Shown here: positions 8,601-15,111 of the stretch, piece by piece
Layout of the letters: each line of letters starts with the position of its first letter
How positions within the stretch are numbered: the first letter of the stretch is position 1
Made by a program: the position numbers and the translations under genes
Assembly (NCBI GenBank): GCA_035645095.1
Contig: DASQNG010000192.1
Span: 1 to 17,104 of the forward strand
DNA length: 17,104 nt
Direction of reading: 5' to 3'
Source of the DNA: Gaiellasilicea sp035645095
GTDB taxonomy: Bacteria; Actinomycetota; Thermoleophilia; Gaiellales; Gaiellaceae
Notes under the pieces: generated by a model
What the model saw: the letters and a program-made list of their open reading frames with translations, nothing else
Database searches by the model: none
What the model was told of the DNA's origin: nothing

Positions 8601-9069
8601 CGAGCGTGTAGCGCAGGCTGGGATAGATCTTCCGGGCGAGCCCGAGGCGCGCGACGGCCGGCAACTTCCGTGCCGGCAGGTCGACCGCGAGCCCGTTCAG
8701 GAGCAGCGTGTAGTTGCGGGTCACCTCGGCTTCGGGAACGGCCCGCCGCAGCGTCGCCTCGGCGCGCTGCTGCGCGTGCAGCAGGTCGGCGCGATACGTC
8801 CGCGCCCAGCGGCTCGTCACGTCCAGCCGGCTCGACGCGTCTGCGCCGGCGAGCGTGCGCGCGGCCGTCGCGAGCGGCAGGCCCGGGAGGGTCAGGATCA
8901 CGGTCGTCCGGCCGCCGCGCTGCGCCTTCGGCACGACGATCGTGCCGGCGCGGACGAGGGGCACCTCGAGCTCGCCGCCGCGGCGCTCGATCGGCTGCAG
9001 CGCCGCCGCAGCCGGGGAGGCGGCGAGGAGCGCCGCACCTACTGCGAAGGGCGCGAGGAGGCGGCGCAC
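5692..9069 (-). CDS. Secreted subtilisin-like serine protease (S8) with PA-like insert and long C-terminal region
   Basis: 1125 residues. The GTG at 9069 gives a clean signal peptide (RR n-region, hydrophobic LLAPFAVGAALLAA, small residues SPAAAA near 22), so it is exported. An inhibitor-I9-like propeptide probably occupies about residues 25-160. The catalytic triad is D187 (IAVVDDGVD), H246 (SFHGTHVAGI) and S596 (DGTSMAAPHVAG), with the oxyanion Asn in ISAGND. The His-to-Ser distance is long because a protease-associated (PA)-like domain is inserted (about 400-520, LVSRGHCTFALKYRRA), as in vacuolar/lactocepin-type subtilases. Roughly residues 640-1125 are beta-rich, Ig-like segments ending in a likely bacterial Ig domain with a Cys pair (REC...RIC). 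No sortase or SLH anchor was seen. It is followed after 20 bases by the SDR gene, and FabI is divergent. Confidence 0.93.
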   Translation of the reverse strand: MRRLLAPFAVGAALLAASPAAAALQPIERRGGELEVPLVRAGTIVVPKAQRGGRTTVILTLPGLPLATAARTLAGADASSRLDVTSRWARTYRADLLHAQQRAEATLRRAVPEAEVTRNYTLLLNGLAVDLPARKLPAVARLGLARKIYPSLRYTLALNRTPGVIAAGAVAGAGGAAGEGMKIAVVDDGVDQTNRFFAPQGYAYPQGFPKGGTRWTTPKVIVARSFVGANADERSRLAVDPRVSFHGTHVAGIAAGNAGTDAPAGRDHPATPGLSGVAPRAWIGNYRVFNVPTPVGHVANTPEIVAAFEAAVADGMDVINFSGGGPQTDPQSDALVEAVRSVVAAGVVPVISAGNDRDQYGLGSAGSPGTAPDAISVAAVSSAQVFAPSLRLVAADAPAALRRIPYAPAGGHAAPAAWGTSDQALVDVATLVSPRGAPVPHDLCGPAGNRQGGSSPLAPGSLRGALALVSRGHCTFALKYRRATAAGAIGVVFVDNRPGEPNAIPVDLRGGMISDLDGAHLRAYLAGHGGRAPVRVGREVERLETERSGIVTSFSSAGLTAFGHQLKPDVSAPGGAVLSATLPRAGGPFAVFDGTSMAAPHVAGAAALLLQRHRGWSPRQVKSALVSTAGAAWADTARTAEAPVLLGGGGLAHVVAAADPKLFTEPASLSFGDLNANRGAGAASLLLTVADAGDGAGTWQVEVRPQAQPRGVALDVPGSVTLPPGGDARLPVLARTAADAAAGEAYGFLLLRRGDVTRKVPYALLVTRPGLERVPVQRLRFLQSGDTRRGVSHASAYRYPAAAFGPPPSYTGPPVEEVGAERLYGIRIDEPAVNVGAAVVSASAGSLIHPWMLGSRDENDVQGYAGTPVNVNNLTIDYPLDIGAAGTVFPRTKTYYVAVDSGRDPFTGRSLAGSYVLRAWVNDVDPPELGLVTARVAAGRPTIALRVLDGGAGVNPYSLVIGYGRVLVAASAYDPFSGIALFVLPREAPVLRPGQPQLEASASDFQEAKNVDSVGDELLPNTAYAAGSIEVVSGPTITWLAPERRECVGARTPLTVVAGSTVAVRSVRFLAGSKLVATVKRGPGGVYSATWRRGGTPKGTKLLRAVVRDARGRTAEAQRVVRICR

Positions 9070-9075
9070 GCGCCC

Positions 9076-9081
9076 ACAGTA
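9076..9081 (-). promoter_or_regulatory. -10 element of the subtilase gene
   Basis: TACTGT on the minus strand ends 6 bases before the GTG at 9069. The spacing predicts a transcript beginning at or next to the start codon. No -35 match and no ribosome-binding site are seen. It lies in the 60-base divergent gap shared with fabI. Confidence 0.55.
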
Positions 9082-9116
9082 GCCCACGGATGCTGCTGCC
9101 GCCGAACCGCGTCCCG

Positions 9117-9122
9117 TACACT
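9117..9122 (+). promoter_or_regulatory. -10 element of fabI
   Basis: TACACT ends 7 bases before the GTG at 9130, the same distance as the copZ -10 to its ATG. This predicts a leaderless fabI mRNA. No clear -35 lies 16-18 bases upstream. Confidence 0.55.
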
Positions 9123-9129
9123 CGCGCGC

Positions 9130-9906
9130 GTGAGTCGGTTCGACGGGAAGCGGGCGCTCGTCCTCGGCGTCGCCAACAAGCGGTCGATCGCCTGGGCAAT
9201 CGCACGGCGCCTCGCAGCGGAGGGCGCAGAGCTCGCGTTCACGTTCCAGGGCGAGCGGATCGAGGCCAACGTCCGTGCCCTTGCTGGGAGCGTCGGGTCG
9301 CCGCTCGTGACCCCGTGCGACGTCCGCTCGGACGAGGACGTCGCGCGCGTCTTCGGCGAGGTCGAGGCGCAGTGGCCGGAGGGATTCGACGTCCTCGTCC
9401 ACTCGGTCGCCTACGCCGCCGCGGAGGATCTCGAGGGGCGCTTCACCGACACGCCGCGTGACCGCTTCTGGATGGCGCTCGACATCAGCGCCTACTCGCT
9501 GGTCGCGACCGCCCGCGCGGCCGAGCCGCTGCTCGCGCGCCGCGGCGGCGGCTCGATCGTGACGATGACGTACCTCGGCGGCGAGCGGGCGGTGCCGCAC
9601 TACAACGTGATGGGCGTGGCGAAGGCGACGCTCGACGCGTCCGTGCGCTACCTCGCGTGGGACCTCGGCGAGCACGGTATCCGCGTCAACGCCGTCTCCG
9701 CCGGGCCCGTGCGGACGCTCGCGGCACGCTCGATCGCCGGCTTCACCGAGATGGAGCGGATGTTCGAGGAGCGCGCGCCGCTCCACCGCCACATCGAGGC
9801 GGACGACGTCGCGTCTGCCTCTGCCTACCTGCTCTCCGACGACGCGAAGAACGTGACCGGGACGACGCTCTACGTCGACTCCGGCTACCACTCGATGGGC
9901 ATGTAG
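9130..9906 (+). CDS. fabI: Enoyl-[acyl-carrier-protein] reductase, NADH-dependent
   Basis: 258 residues. It catalyses the last reduction of each fatty-acid elongation cycle (type II FAS, cytoplasm), reducing trans-2-enoyl-ACP with NADH. The FabI-type cofactor loop is GVANKRSIAWAIA (residues 14-26), with CDVRSDED and HSVAYA further on. The active site is the enoyl-reductase pattern Y-x6-K: Y158 and K165 in HYNVMGVAK, with the additional Tyr Y148 in TMTYLGG. This pattern separates it from FabG-type ketoreductases. The segment GPVRTLAARSIAGF is the normal substrate-loop region, and the C-terminus GTTLYVDSGYHSMGM is diagnostic. It stands without fabG or other FAS genes nearby. The GTG start matches the family N-terminus (FDGKRALVLG) and lies 7 bases after a -10 hexamer. 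As the FabI-class target it is the usual site of triclosan or isoniazid-type inhibition. Confidence 0.95.
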   Translation: MSRFDGKRALVLGVANKRSIAWAIARRLAAEGAELAFTFQGERIEANVRALAGSVGSPLVTPCDVRSDEDVARVFGEVEAQWPEGFDVLVHSVAYAAAEDLEGRFTDTPRDRFWMALDISAYSLVATARAAEPLLARRGGGSIVTMTYLGGERAVPHYNVMGVAKATLDASVRYLAWDLGEHGIRVNAVSAGPVRTLAARSIAGFTEMERMFEERAPLHRHIEADDVASASAYLLSDDAKNVTGTTLYVDSGYHSMGM

Positions 9907-9930
9907 CGCGGCCGGGCTGCGGCGTCGGCA

Positions 9931-10803
9931 GTGAGGATGCACGCCGACGAGCTCGAGCTCGACGAGGCGCTCGTCCGCCGGCTGTTGCGCGCGCAGTTCC
10001 CGGCGTGGGCCGACCTGCCGCTCCGTCGGGCCGAGCCCGCGGGCACCGTCAACGCCATCTTCCGCCTCGGAGGGGAGCTCGCCGTGCGCCTTGCGCGGCG
10101 GAACGGACCGACGGAGCCCGGTGGCGTCGAGCTGGAGTGGCTGCCGCGGCTCGCGCCGCTCCTCCCGCTCGAGGTGCCGGTGCCGGTCGCCCAGGGCCGC
10201 CCGAGCGTGGATTACCCGTGGTTCTGGGAGGTGCACACGTGGGTCGAGGGCGAGACGGTGCCGGTGGCGGAGCTCGACGCCGTTCAGGCCGCCCGGGACC
10301 TGGCGGCGTTCGTCGGCGCGCTGCAGCACGTCGATCCGGCCGGTGCGCCGCCCGGCCGCGGCGTGCCGCTCGTCGAGCGAGACCCGGAGTTCCGGCACTG
10401 GCTCGCGCGGTTCGCCGGGCCGGCGGGAGTGGACGCGGAGTGGGAGCGGGCGCTCGCCGCTCCGCCGTGGGACGGGCCGCCCCGCTGGCACCACGGCGAC
10501 GTCGACGCGCGCAACTGGCTCGTGCGCGACGGGCGGATCAGCGGCGTGATCGACTGGGGCTCGACGGGTGTCGGCGACCCCGCGTGCGACGTGATGGTCG
10601 CGTGGAAGCTCGGCTCGGCCGAGGCGCGCGACGCCTTCCGGGAGGCGCTGCCGACGGACGACGCGACGTGGGAGCGAGCGCGCGGGTGGGTGCTCTCGCA
10701 GGCGGTCGCGGTGCTCGCCTACTACACGCCCGACAACAACCCGGCGCTGTACCACGAGGCCGAGCGGTGGCTCGCGCTCGTGCTCTCGGAGAGCGGCCTC
10801 TAA
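9931..10803 (+). CDS. Phosphotransferase, aminoglycoside phosphotransferase (APH) fold
   Basis: 290 residues from the GTG at 9931 (288 from the ATG at 9937; the sequence does not settle which). Protein-kinase-like small-molecule kinase. The N-lobe has a nucleotide-loop-like segment (PAGTVNAIFRL) and AVRLARR for the ATP-binding basic residue. The C-lobe has the Brenner motif HGDVDARN with catalytic D190, and the metal-binding DWG starting at D208 in VIDWGSTGVGDPACDV. The substrate is unknown. Family members phosphorylate aminoglycosides, macrolides, choline, homoserine or sugars, so antibiotic resistance should not be assumed. It follows fabI after 24 bases and is probably co-transcribed. Its TAA stop overlaps the stop of the converging membrane-protein gene. 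Confidence 0.88.
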   Translation: MRMHADELELDEALVRRLLRAQFPAWADLPLRRAEPAGTVNAIFRLGGELAVRLARRNGPTEPGGVELEWLPRLAPLLPLEVPVPVAQGRPSVDYPWFWEVHTWVEGETVPVAELDAVQAARDLAAFVGALQHVDPAGAPPGRGVPLVERDPEFRHWLARFAGPAGVDAEWERALAAPPWDGPPRWHHGDVDARNWLVRDGRISGVIDWGSTGVGDPACDVMVAWKLGSAEARDAFREALPTDDATWERARGWVLSQAVAVLAYYTPDNNPALYHEAERWLALVLSESGL

Positions 10804-12392
10804 CGCTTCAGCCGGTAGAGCACGAGCCCGCGGTCGCGCTCGACCTCCGCGTAGCCGAGCCCGCTCAGCCCCTCGAGCAGGCGCCGGAGGCAGTGAGGGC
10901 GCCCGGTGTAGAGGCCGCGGTGGACGAGCACCCACGTCGGCGGCTCCGGTACCGCCGCCCCGCACTCGAGGGGCTTCAGCGCGCGGAGCCGGCCGTCGAC
11001 GGCGCGGGGGGCGACGGTCGAGTAGCCGCCGAAGCGCGGCCCCGGCGCCCCGATCGCGTAGTACTGGTAGACGCTCCCCTCGTGCCGGTCGGGCAGGTAC
11101 ACCGGCAGCTCGAGCAGCGGCTCCTTGGCAGGCCTCGCGTCGTAGACGGGGTTACCTGCGTCGGCCGCCGCCGGCCGGAAGAGCTGCACGTCGGCGCGGA
11201 GGTCGACCGCCACGAGCGCGACCGCGGCGACGGCTGCGGCGCGCGGTGCCCGGGCGAGGGCGAACGCGGCGAGGCCGGCGAGCGCGAGGGCGGCGAGCGG
11301 GAGGAACCGGGAAGGGACGCGCGTCTCGCGGAGGCCCGGCAGCGCGTTCCAGAGCGTCTCGTAGCCCGGCAGGTTCGCACCAAGCGCGAGCAGCACCGGC
11401 ACGACGGCGGCGAGCCCGAGCACGACGGCGAGCCGCGGCTCCCGCCGCGTGACCAGCGCGAAGCCGGCGAGCGCCAGGAGCGGCGTCAGCCAGCCGAGCA
11501 GGACGAACGTCTCGAGGTCGGCGCCGACGCGACGGGAGGCGAGGTCGCCGAGGTCGACCGAGTACCGCTCCACCTGCGCGAACGAGCGGCCGCCGGCGCC
11601 GAGCGAGCCGCGGATCGCGACTGCCCAGACCAGGAGCCCGGCGGCGACCGCCGGCAGCGCGACGGCCGCCGCCCGCCTCGCGCCGAGCCGCGGACTGTCA
11701 CCCGGCGGCCGGAGCGCTGCGTAGAGCGCGACGAACGGGATCGCGCCGAGCGCGAGGTGGACCTGCCCCGACAGCGGGATCGACGCCAGGGCGACCGCGG
11801 CGAGGAGCGTGCGCCGGCGCTCGAGCGCGTAGAGCGCGAGGGGCAGGAGGAGCGCGACGAGCGCGAGCTGGTGCCCAGCGGCCAGCTGTGCGACGCGGTA
11901 CGGGGCGAGCGCGAACGCGAGCCCGCCAGCGAGGGCAGCGGCGCGTGGCACCTCCAGCGCGCGTAGCCACGCGAATGTGGCGAGCCCGGAGCCGACGTAC
12001 GAGAGCAGGACGAGGAGGTTCCAGGCGCCGACGGTGCCGAAGAGCGCGTGCAGCGGCCCGTAGACGAGCGCGAACGGCCAGCCGGCGAACGTCGTCCTCG
12101 GCTCGGCGAGCGGCTGGAAGCTGTACGGGTCCCGCCACGGCGGCTCGCCGCGTGCGAGCTGGTGGCCGGGGAGCCACAGCTGGTAGCTCGCCTGCAGGTG
12201 GTCGCCGGCCGGGACGGCGCCCCGCGCGTGCTCGACGCCGGCGAGGAAGCTCGTCTCCGCATCGCGCAGCGCCGGCCACGTCGACGCCGCGCCGGCTGCG
12301 AGGTAGAGGGCGGCCGCTAGGAGGAGGAGCAGCCCCGTGCGGCCGCGAGCAGCACGTCGAGGTCCGGGACCTCCGAGTCTCCGTACCGCCAC
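10800..12392 (-). CDS. Polytopic membrane protein, GT-C glycosyltransferase-like
   Basis: 530 residues with about ten or more hydrophobic segments. The N-terminus is arginine-rich, then TM1 at about 20-37. A long extracytoplasmic loop (about 40-100) has an acidic patch (GDHLQASYQLW, D64) and DPYSFQPL. Alternating helices follow to about residue 390, and then a soluble tail (about 395-530) containing LELPVYLPDRHEG. This architecture resembles YfhO and other GT-C-type lipid-linked sugar transferases of bacteria, but no defining motif is certain. The GTG at 12392 is the only canonical start before TM1 and makes the gene overlap the redoxin gene by 76 bases. A non-canonical CTG at 12332 would shorten the overlap to 16 bases. 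TACGGT lies 9 bases before the GTG. Confidence 0.75.
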   Translation of the reverse strand: MAVRRLGGPGPRRAARGRTGLLLLLAAALYLAAGAASTWPALRDAETSFLAGVEHARGAVPAGDHLQASYQLWLPGHQLARGEPPWRDPYSFQPLAEPRTTFAGWPFALVYGPLHALFGTVGAWNLLVLLSYVGSGLATFAWLRALEVPRAAALAGGLAFALAPYRVAQLAAGHQLALVALLLPLALYALERRRTLLAAVALASIPLSGQVHLALGAIPFVALYAALRPPGDSPRLGARRAAAVALPAVAAGLLVWAVAIRGSLGAGGRSFAQVERYSVDLGDLASRRVGADLETFVLLGWLTPLLALAGFALVTRREPRLAVVLGLAAVVPVLLALGANLPGYETLWNALPGLRETRVPSRFLPLAALALAGLAAFALARAPRAAAVAAVALVAVDLRADVQLFRPAAADAGNPVYDARPAKEPLLELPVYLPDRHEGSVYQYYAIGAPGPRFGGYSTVAPRAVDGRLRALKPLECGAAVPEPPTWVLVHRGLYTGRPHCLRRLLEGLSGLGYAEVERDRGLVLYRLKR

Positions 12393-12751
12393 GATGTGCG
12401 GACCGTACCGTCCGTGCGCAGCAGGAAGGCCGCCCGTTCCGGCACGAGCGTCATGCCGCGCCGCGTGCGGCCGACGCCGAAGCGCTCGCAGAGCACGCCG
12501 TTCCAGTCGGAGAGCAGCGGCACGTCGACGCCGAGCGCCTCCTTCCAGGCGCGGTGCGACCAGTGGGAGTCGCGCGACACACCGAAGACCCGGACGCCCG
12601 CCTCGTCGAACTCGCGCTGCCTGTCACGCAGGAGCAGCAGCTCGCTCGTTCAGGTGGGCGACCAGTCGAAGAGGTAGAAGAGGAGGAGCAGCGGCCCGTC
12701 GGCGGCGAGATCCTCGAGCTCGACGGGCTTGCCGTTCTCCAGCCAGATCAC
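12317..12751 (-). CDS. Selenocysteine-containing peroxiredoxin-like protein (in-frame UGA)
   Basis: 144 residues if the UGA at 12652-12650 is read as selenocysteine (residue 34). The frame is open on both sides. Residues 1-33 (from GTG 12751) contain LEDLAADGP and FYLFDWSPT, residue 34 is UGA, and then come TSELLLLRDRQREF, GVRVFGVSRDSHWSHRAW, VPLLSDWNG and PERAAFLLRTDGTVR. These are, in order, the strands and helices of an AhpE/BCP-type peroxiredoxin, which reduces hydroperoxides. The UGA sits exactly where the family has the peroxidatic Cys of its P-x-x-x-T/S-x-x-C motif. Cysteines at 88 and 141 are candidates to resolve the selenenic acid. A SECIS-like hairpin follows (12616-12638). A leaderless-type -10 (TAGGCT) lies 6 bases before the GTG; a TTG at 12757 is an alternative start. 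Pseudogene or sequencing error (TGC to TGA) is the rival explanation. Confidence 0.82.
12616..12638 (-). promoter_or_regulatory. Candidate bacterial SECIS element
   Basis: In the mRNA after the UGA, a hairpin can form: GCUG, a CU bulge, CCUG, loop CGUGA, CAGG, CAGC. This gives two 4-bp stems of perfect Watson-Crick pairs. The bulge contains U on the 5' side, and the loop has G as its second base, followed by U. The loop begins 21 bases after the UGA. These are the features recognised by SelB in bacterial SECIS elements (short stem, bulged U, G/GU at the start of the apical loop, about 16-37 bases from the UGA; 18 in Escherichia coli fdhF). It lies within coding sequence, as expected for bacteria. 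Confidence 0.7.
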
Positions 12752-12757
12752 CTCCAA

Positions 12758-12763
12758 AGCCTA
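12758..12763 (-). promoter_or_regulatory. Possible -10 element of the redoxin gene
   Basis: TAGGCT on the minus strand ends 6 bases before the GTG at 12751, the same spacing as at the subtilase and SDR genes. No -35 is recognisable. GGAGG directly abutting the GTG is too close to act as a ribosome-binding site for it. Confidence 0.45.
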
Positions 12764-12814
12764 GGTCACGGCAGGACCGGGGACGCCGATTCCGACGGTA
12801 CGGCGCGAAGGGCG

Positions 12815-13876
12815 TCACGGCCTGCAGCACTGCGGATCCGCGAGTCGGAGGATCGCGCCGGCGTGCCTGTCGGCGCGCGCCGCCGGGAGCTCGCCGGACG
12901 GCAGCTGGACGACGAACGAGGGCTGGCCGAGGCCGCCCTGCCACTGCGTCGCCGTCCGGAGCGGCCGGTCTGTGCGAAAGGGCTCGCCCGCCAGCCGGGC
13001 GTACCGCCGTGCCACGCCGCTGCTCGGACCCCGCGCGCGCACGACCCCCTGCGCCTGGTGGAACCAGAGCGTCACCTGCGGCCGCAGGCGCCGGATCAGG
13101 TTGCGCGCGACGCGCGACTCGGGCTGAGTGAAGCGGCCGAAGTCGCGGTCCAGGTCGACGCCGCGGGCGTTGCTGCGGCTGTGCCGCGCGAGCCCGTCCG
13201 GGTTCAGGTTCTGGATCACCCACAGGTCTGCCGCGAGCGGGCGGGCAAGGTTGACGAGCCGGAGCGTCACGGCCATGCCCGCGCACGCGTCCCCGTGGAG
13301 GCAGCCCACGACGAGCACGCGCCGTGCGCTGCGCGGGTTGCCGATGCGCCAGGCGCGGAGCGGCCGTCCTTGAACCGAGCGGCCGAGGGTGCGGACGCTG
13401 TGCAGGTTTCCGGCCCGCTGCGCGCGAACCGTGAGCCGTAGGCTCCCGATCACACCGCGTCCCCGCTCGAGCCGCGCCGGCGGGAGCTCGGGCCCCGCGA
13501 GCACGAACGCCTGCAGGCTGTGGCCGCCACGGCAGAAGACCGCGGTGTAGCCGTAGAACCCCTCGAACGACGCAGGTCCGATCAGCCTGATCGGCTCGGC
13601 GGCGCGTGTCGCGTCACGCGGGCACTTCCGGCGGCCGTAGTCCATGATCGTCATGCGGAGGTGGCCGGGCGGCGGCCGCTCCCAGCGGTCGGGGCGCGGC
13701 ACGCGGTAGGTCGAGACGGAGGTGGCGCGATCCTCGGGCCCGAGCTGCGCCGTCCAACCGGACGGCACGCGCACCGTGTGGCCGTACGTCGGGTTCTCGA
13801 ACAGCTGCTTCCCGCTCACGGGCTGCGCGAGCGTGAAGGATGCAACCGCGGCGGCGAGGAAGGCGAGCCCGTGCAC
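12815..13876 (-). CDS. Secreted M14 carboxypeptidase-like protein, probably catalytically impaired
   Basis: 353 residues from the GTG at 13876. The N-terminus is hydrophobic (LAFLAAAVASFTLAQPVSG), a likely signal peptide with few basic residues. Residues about 25-150 resemble a surface domain of the 'YGHTVRVPSGW' type. Residues about 160-350 are an M14 zinc carboxypeptidase / MpaA-like amidase domain: SVQGRPLRAWRIG, VLVVGCLHGDACAG, IQNLNPDG, GVDLDRDFGR, LWFHQ and SFVVQLPSG. The zinc motif HxxE should read HGDE but has A197 after H194. The other zinc His is present (H273). The catalytic Glu expected in the last motif (VEL) is Q324. The DLNRNF motif is DLDRDF (243-245). Active members cleave murein peptides; this one may only bind them. 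It lies between ybdK and the redoxin gene, with gaps of 35 and 63 bases. Confidence 0.8.
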   Translation of the reverse strand: MHGLAFLAAAVASFTLAQPVSGKQLFENPTYGHTVRVPSGWTAQLGPEDRATSVSTYRVPRPDRWERPPPGHLRMTIMDYGRRKCPRDATRAAEPIRLIGPASFEGFYGYTAVFCRGGHSLQAFVLAGPELPPARLERGRGVIGSLRLTVRAQRAGNLHSVRTLGRSVQGRPLRAWRIGNPRSARRVLVVGCLHGDACAGMAVTLRLVNLARPLAADLWVIQNLNPDGLARHSRSNARGVDLDRDFGRFTQPESRVARNLIRRLRPQVTLWFHQAQGVVRARGPSSGVARRYARLAGEPFRTDRPLRTATQWQGGLGQPSFVVQLPSGELPAARADRHAGAILRLADPQCCRP

Positions 13877-13911
13877 ACCTGTTCTACGGGTTGCGGCGCG
13901 GGGGAGGTCCG

Positions 13912-15111
13912 TCAGGCGGTGCCGGCGGGGACGGCTTCGGTGGCGGCCGCGATCTCGCCTGCGACCTCGACGATGTCGCGGTTCGCGTTGAAGACGCGCA
14001 GCTGACGGTCGGCACCGTTCCCACGGGAGAGGATCTCGCCGATCCCCTCGAGCTCCCGCTCGGCCCCGAGCTCGCGCGCGTGCGGCTCGATCTCCCGCAG
14101 CGTCCGCCGGATCAGCTGCGCGACGGGAATCCGGTTGCGCGCGCCCGTCGCGAGGTCCATCACCGGCGCCTCGAGCCCGTAGCGGGCGGAGAGCCACTTG
14201 TTCTCGGTCGTCAGGATCCGGTGGTAGGACGGGATCTCCTCGCCGCGCTCGTGCTGCTCGCAGAGCATCTTCACGAGCGCCTGGCAGTAGGCGGCGAGCG
14301 AGGTCGCGTCCTCGACGCGCGTCACGGCGTCGCAGATGCGGATCTCGACGGTGCCGAGCCGCGGGTGAAGCCGGATGTCCCACCAGATGTGGGTGTAGTC
14401 GGCGATGCAGCCGGTGCGCTCGAGCTGCCCCACGACCTCGGCGTAGTCGGCGTAGTCGCGGAACCGCGGCGGCGGGCCGGAGCGCGGGAACGCGGCGAAG
14501 ACCATCTGCCTGCTCGACGCGAGGCCCGTCGGCTCCCCGCGCCAGAACGGGGAGCTCGCGGAGAGCGCAAGCAGCGGCCCGAGCTGCGGCAGGAGCCCGT
14601 TCACGACCTGGATCGCCTTCTCCGGGTCGTCGATCGCGACGTGGATGTGCATGCCGAAGATCAGCTCGCGGCGGGCGATGTACTGCAGCTGGTCGACGAG
14701 GTTCCGGTACCGGTCGCGCGCGGTGATCCGCTGCCGCTCGAAGAGCGAGAACGGGTGCGTCCCCGCGGAGCCCACTCGCAGCCCCTTCTCGCGCGCGACG
14801 CCGGTGACGTAGCCGCGGAGCTGCAGCAGCTCACGCTGGACGTCGGCCGGCGTGCGGCACACCGGGGTGGCGATCTCGAGCACGGACTGCATCAGCTCCG
14901 CGTTGATCCGCGTCTCGAGCTCGTGGCCGCTGATCGCCTGCAGCACCGTGTCGATGTGCTGCACGAGGTCGAACGTCTCGCTGTCGAGGAGCATGTACTC
15001 CTCCTCGACGCCGAGCGTGTACGGGTCGGACTGGCCGTACGCGTGGTCGAGCACGCTGCCGCCATGGATGCCGCTCTTGCCCGTGATCGAGGTGGGGTAG
15101 ATCTGCTTCAT
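13912..15111 (-). CDS. ybdK: Carboxylate-amine ligase, YbdK / GCS2 family
   Basis: 399 residues, close to the family length (about 370). Cytoplasmic ATP-dependent ligase related to plant-type glutamate-cysteine ligase (GCS2). Escherichia coli YbdK has weak glutamate-cysteine ligase activity; the physiological product is generally unknown. The ATP/Mg-binding opening GVEEEYMLLD is at residues 34-43, ELETRINAELMQSVLEIATP follows, then the His pair in FGMHIHVAIDD, LALSASSPFWRG with TGLASSRQ, and HIWWDIRLHPRLGTVEIRICD. All the family's recognisable motifs are intact. An EgtA-type role in ergothioneine synthesis is not favoured, since no egt genes are nearby. The ATG at 15111 overlaps the upstream RidA-like stop (ATGA), indicating an operon and translational coupling. 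Confidence 0.9.
   Translation of the reverse strand: MKQIYPTSITGKSGIHGGSVLDHAYGQSDPYTLGVEEEYMLLDSETFDLVQHIDTVLQAISGHELETRINAELMQSVLEIATPVCRTPADVQRELLQLRGYVTGVAREKGLRVGSAGTHPFSLFERQRITARDRYRNLVDQLQYIARRELIFGMHIHVAIDDPEKAIQVVNGLLPQLGPLLALSASSPFWRGEPTGLASSRQMVFAAFPRSGPPPRFRDYADYAEVVGQLERTGCIADYTHIWWDIRLHPRLGTVEIRICDAVTRVEDATSLAAYCQALVKMLCEQHERGEEIPSYHRILTTENKWLSARYGLEAPVMDLATGARNRIPVAQLIRRTLREIEPHARELGAERELEGIGEILSRGNGADRQLRVFNANRDIVEVAGEIAAATEAVPAGTA

Noticed and set aside
6523..9129. Long plus-strand open frame running into fabI and antisense to the subtilase
   Set aside because: High GC keeps the antisense frame open. It has no family motifs, and FabI homology begins at 9130.
9931..10803. 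Aminoglycoside resistance gene
   Set aside because: Only generic APH-fold motifs are visible. The housekeeping context and lack of mobile elements do not support a resistance role.
9070..10965. Extension of the subtilase frame upstream to give a 1757-residue minus-strand protein
   Set aside because: The extension runs antisense through fabI and the phosphotransferase, is arginine/histidine-rich without motifs, and the signal peptide marks the real start at 9069.
12317..12580. Redoxin as an 87-residue gene starting after the UGA
   Set aside because: That start lacks the active-site half of the fold. The upstream in-frame half is clearly peroxiredoxin and the only interruption is the UGA.
12317..12751. 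Redoxin as a simple pseudogene
   Set aside because: No frameshift or second stop, the stop falls exactly on the catalytic position, and a SECIS-like hairpin follows. It remains the main alternative if no Sec machinery exists.
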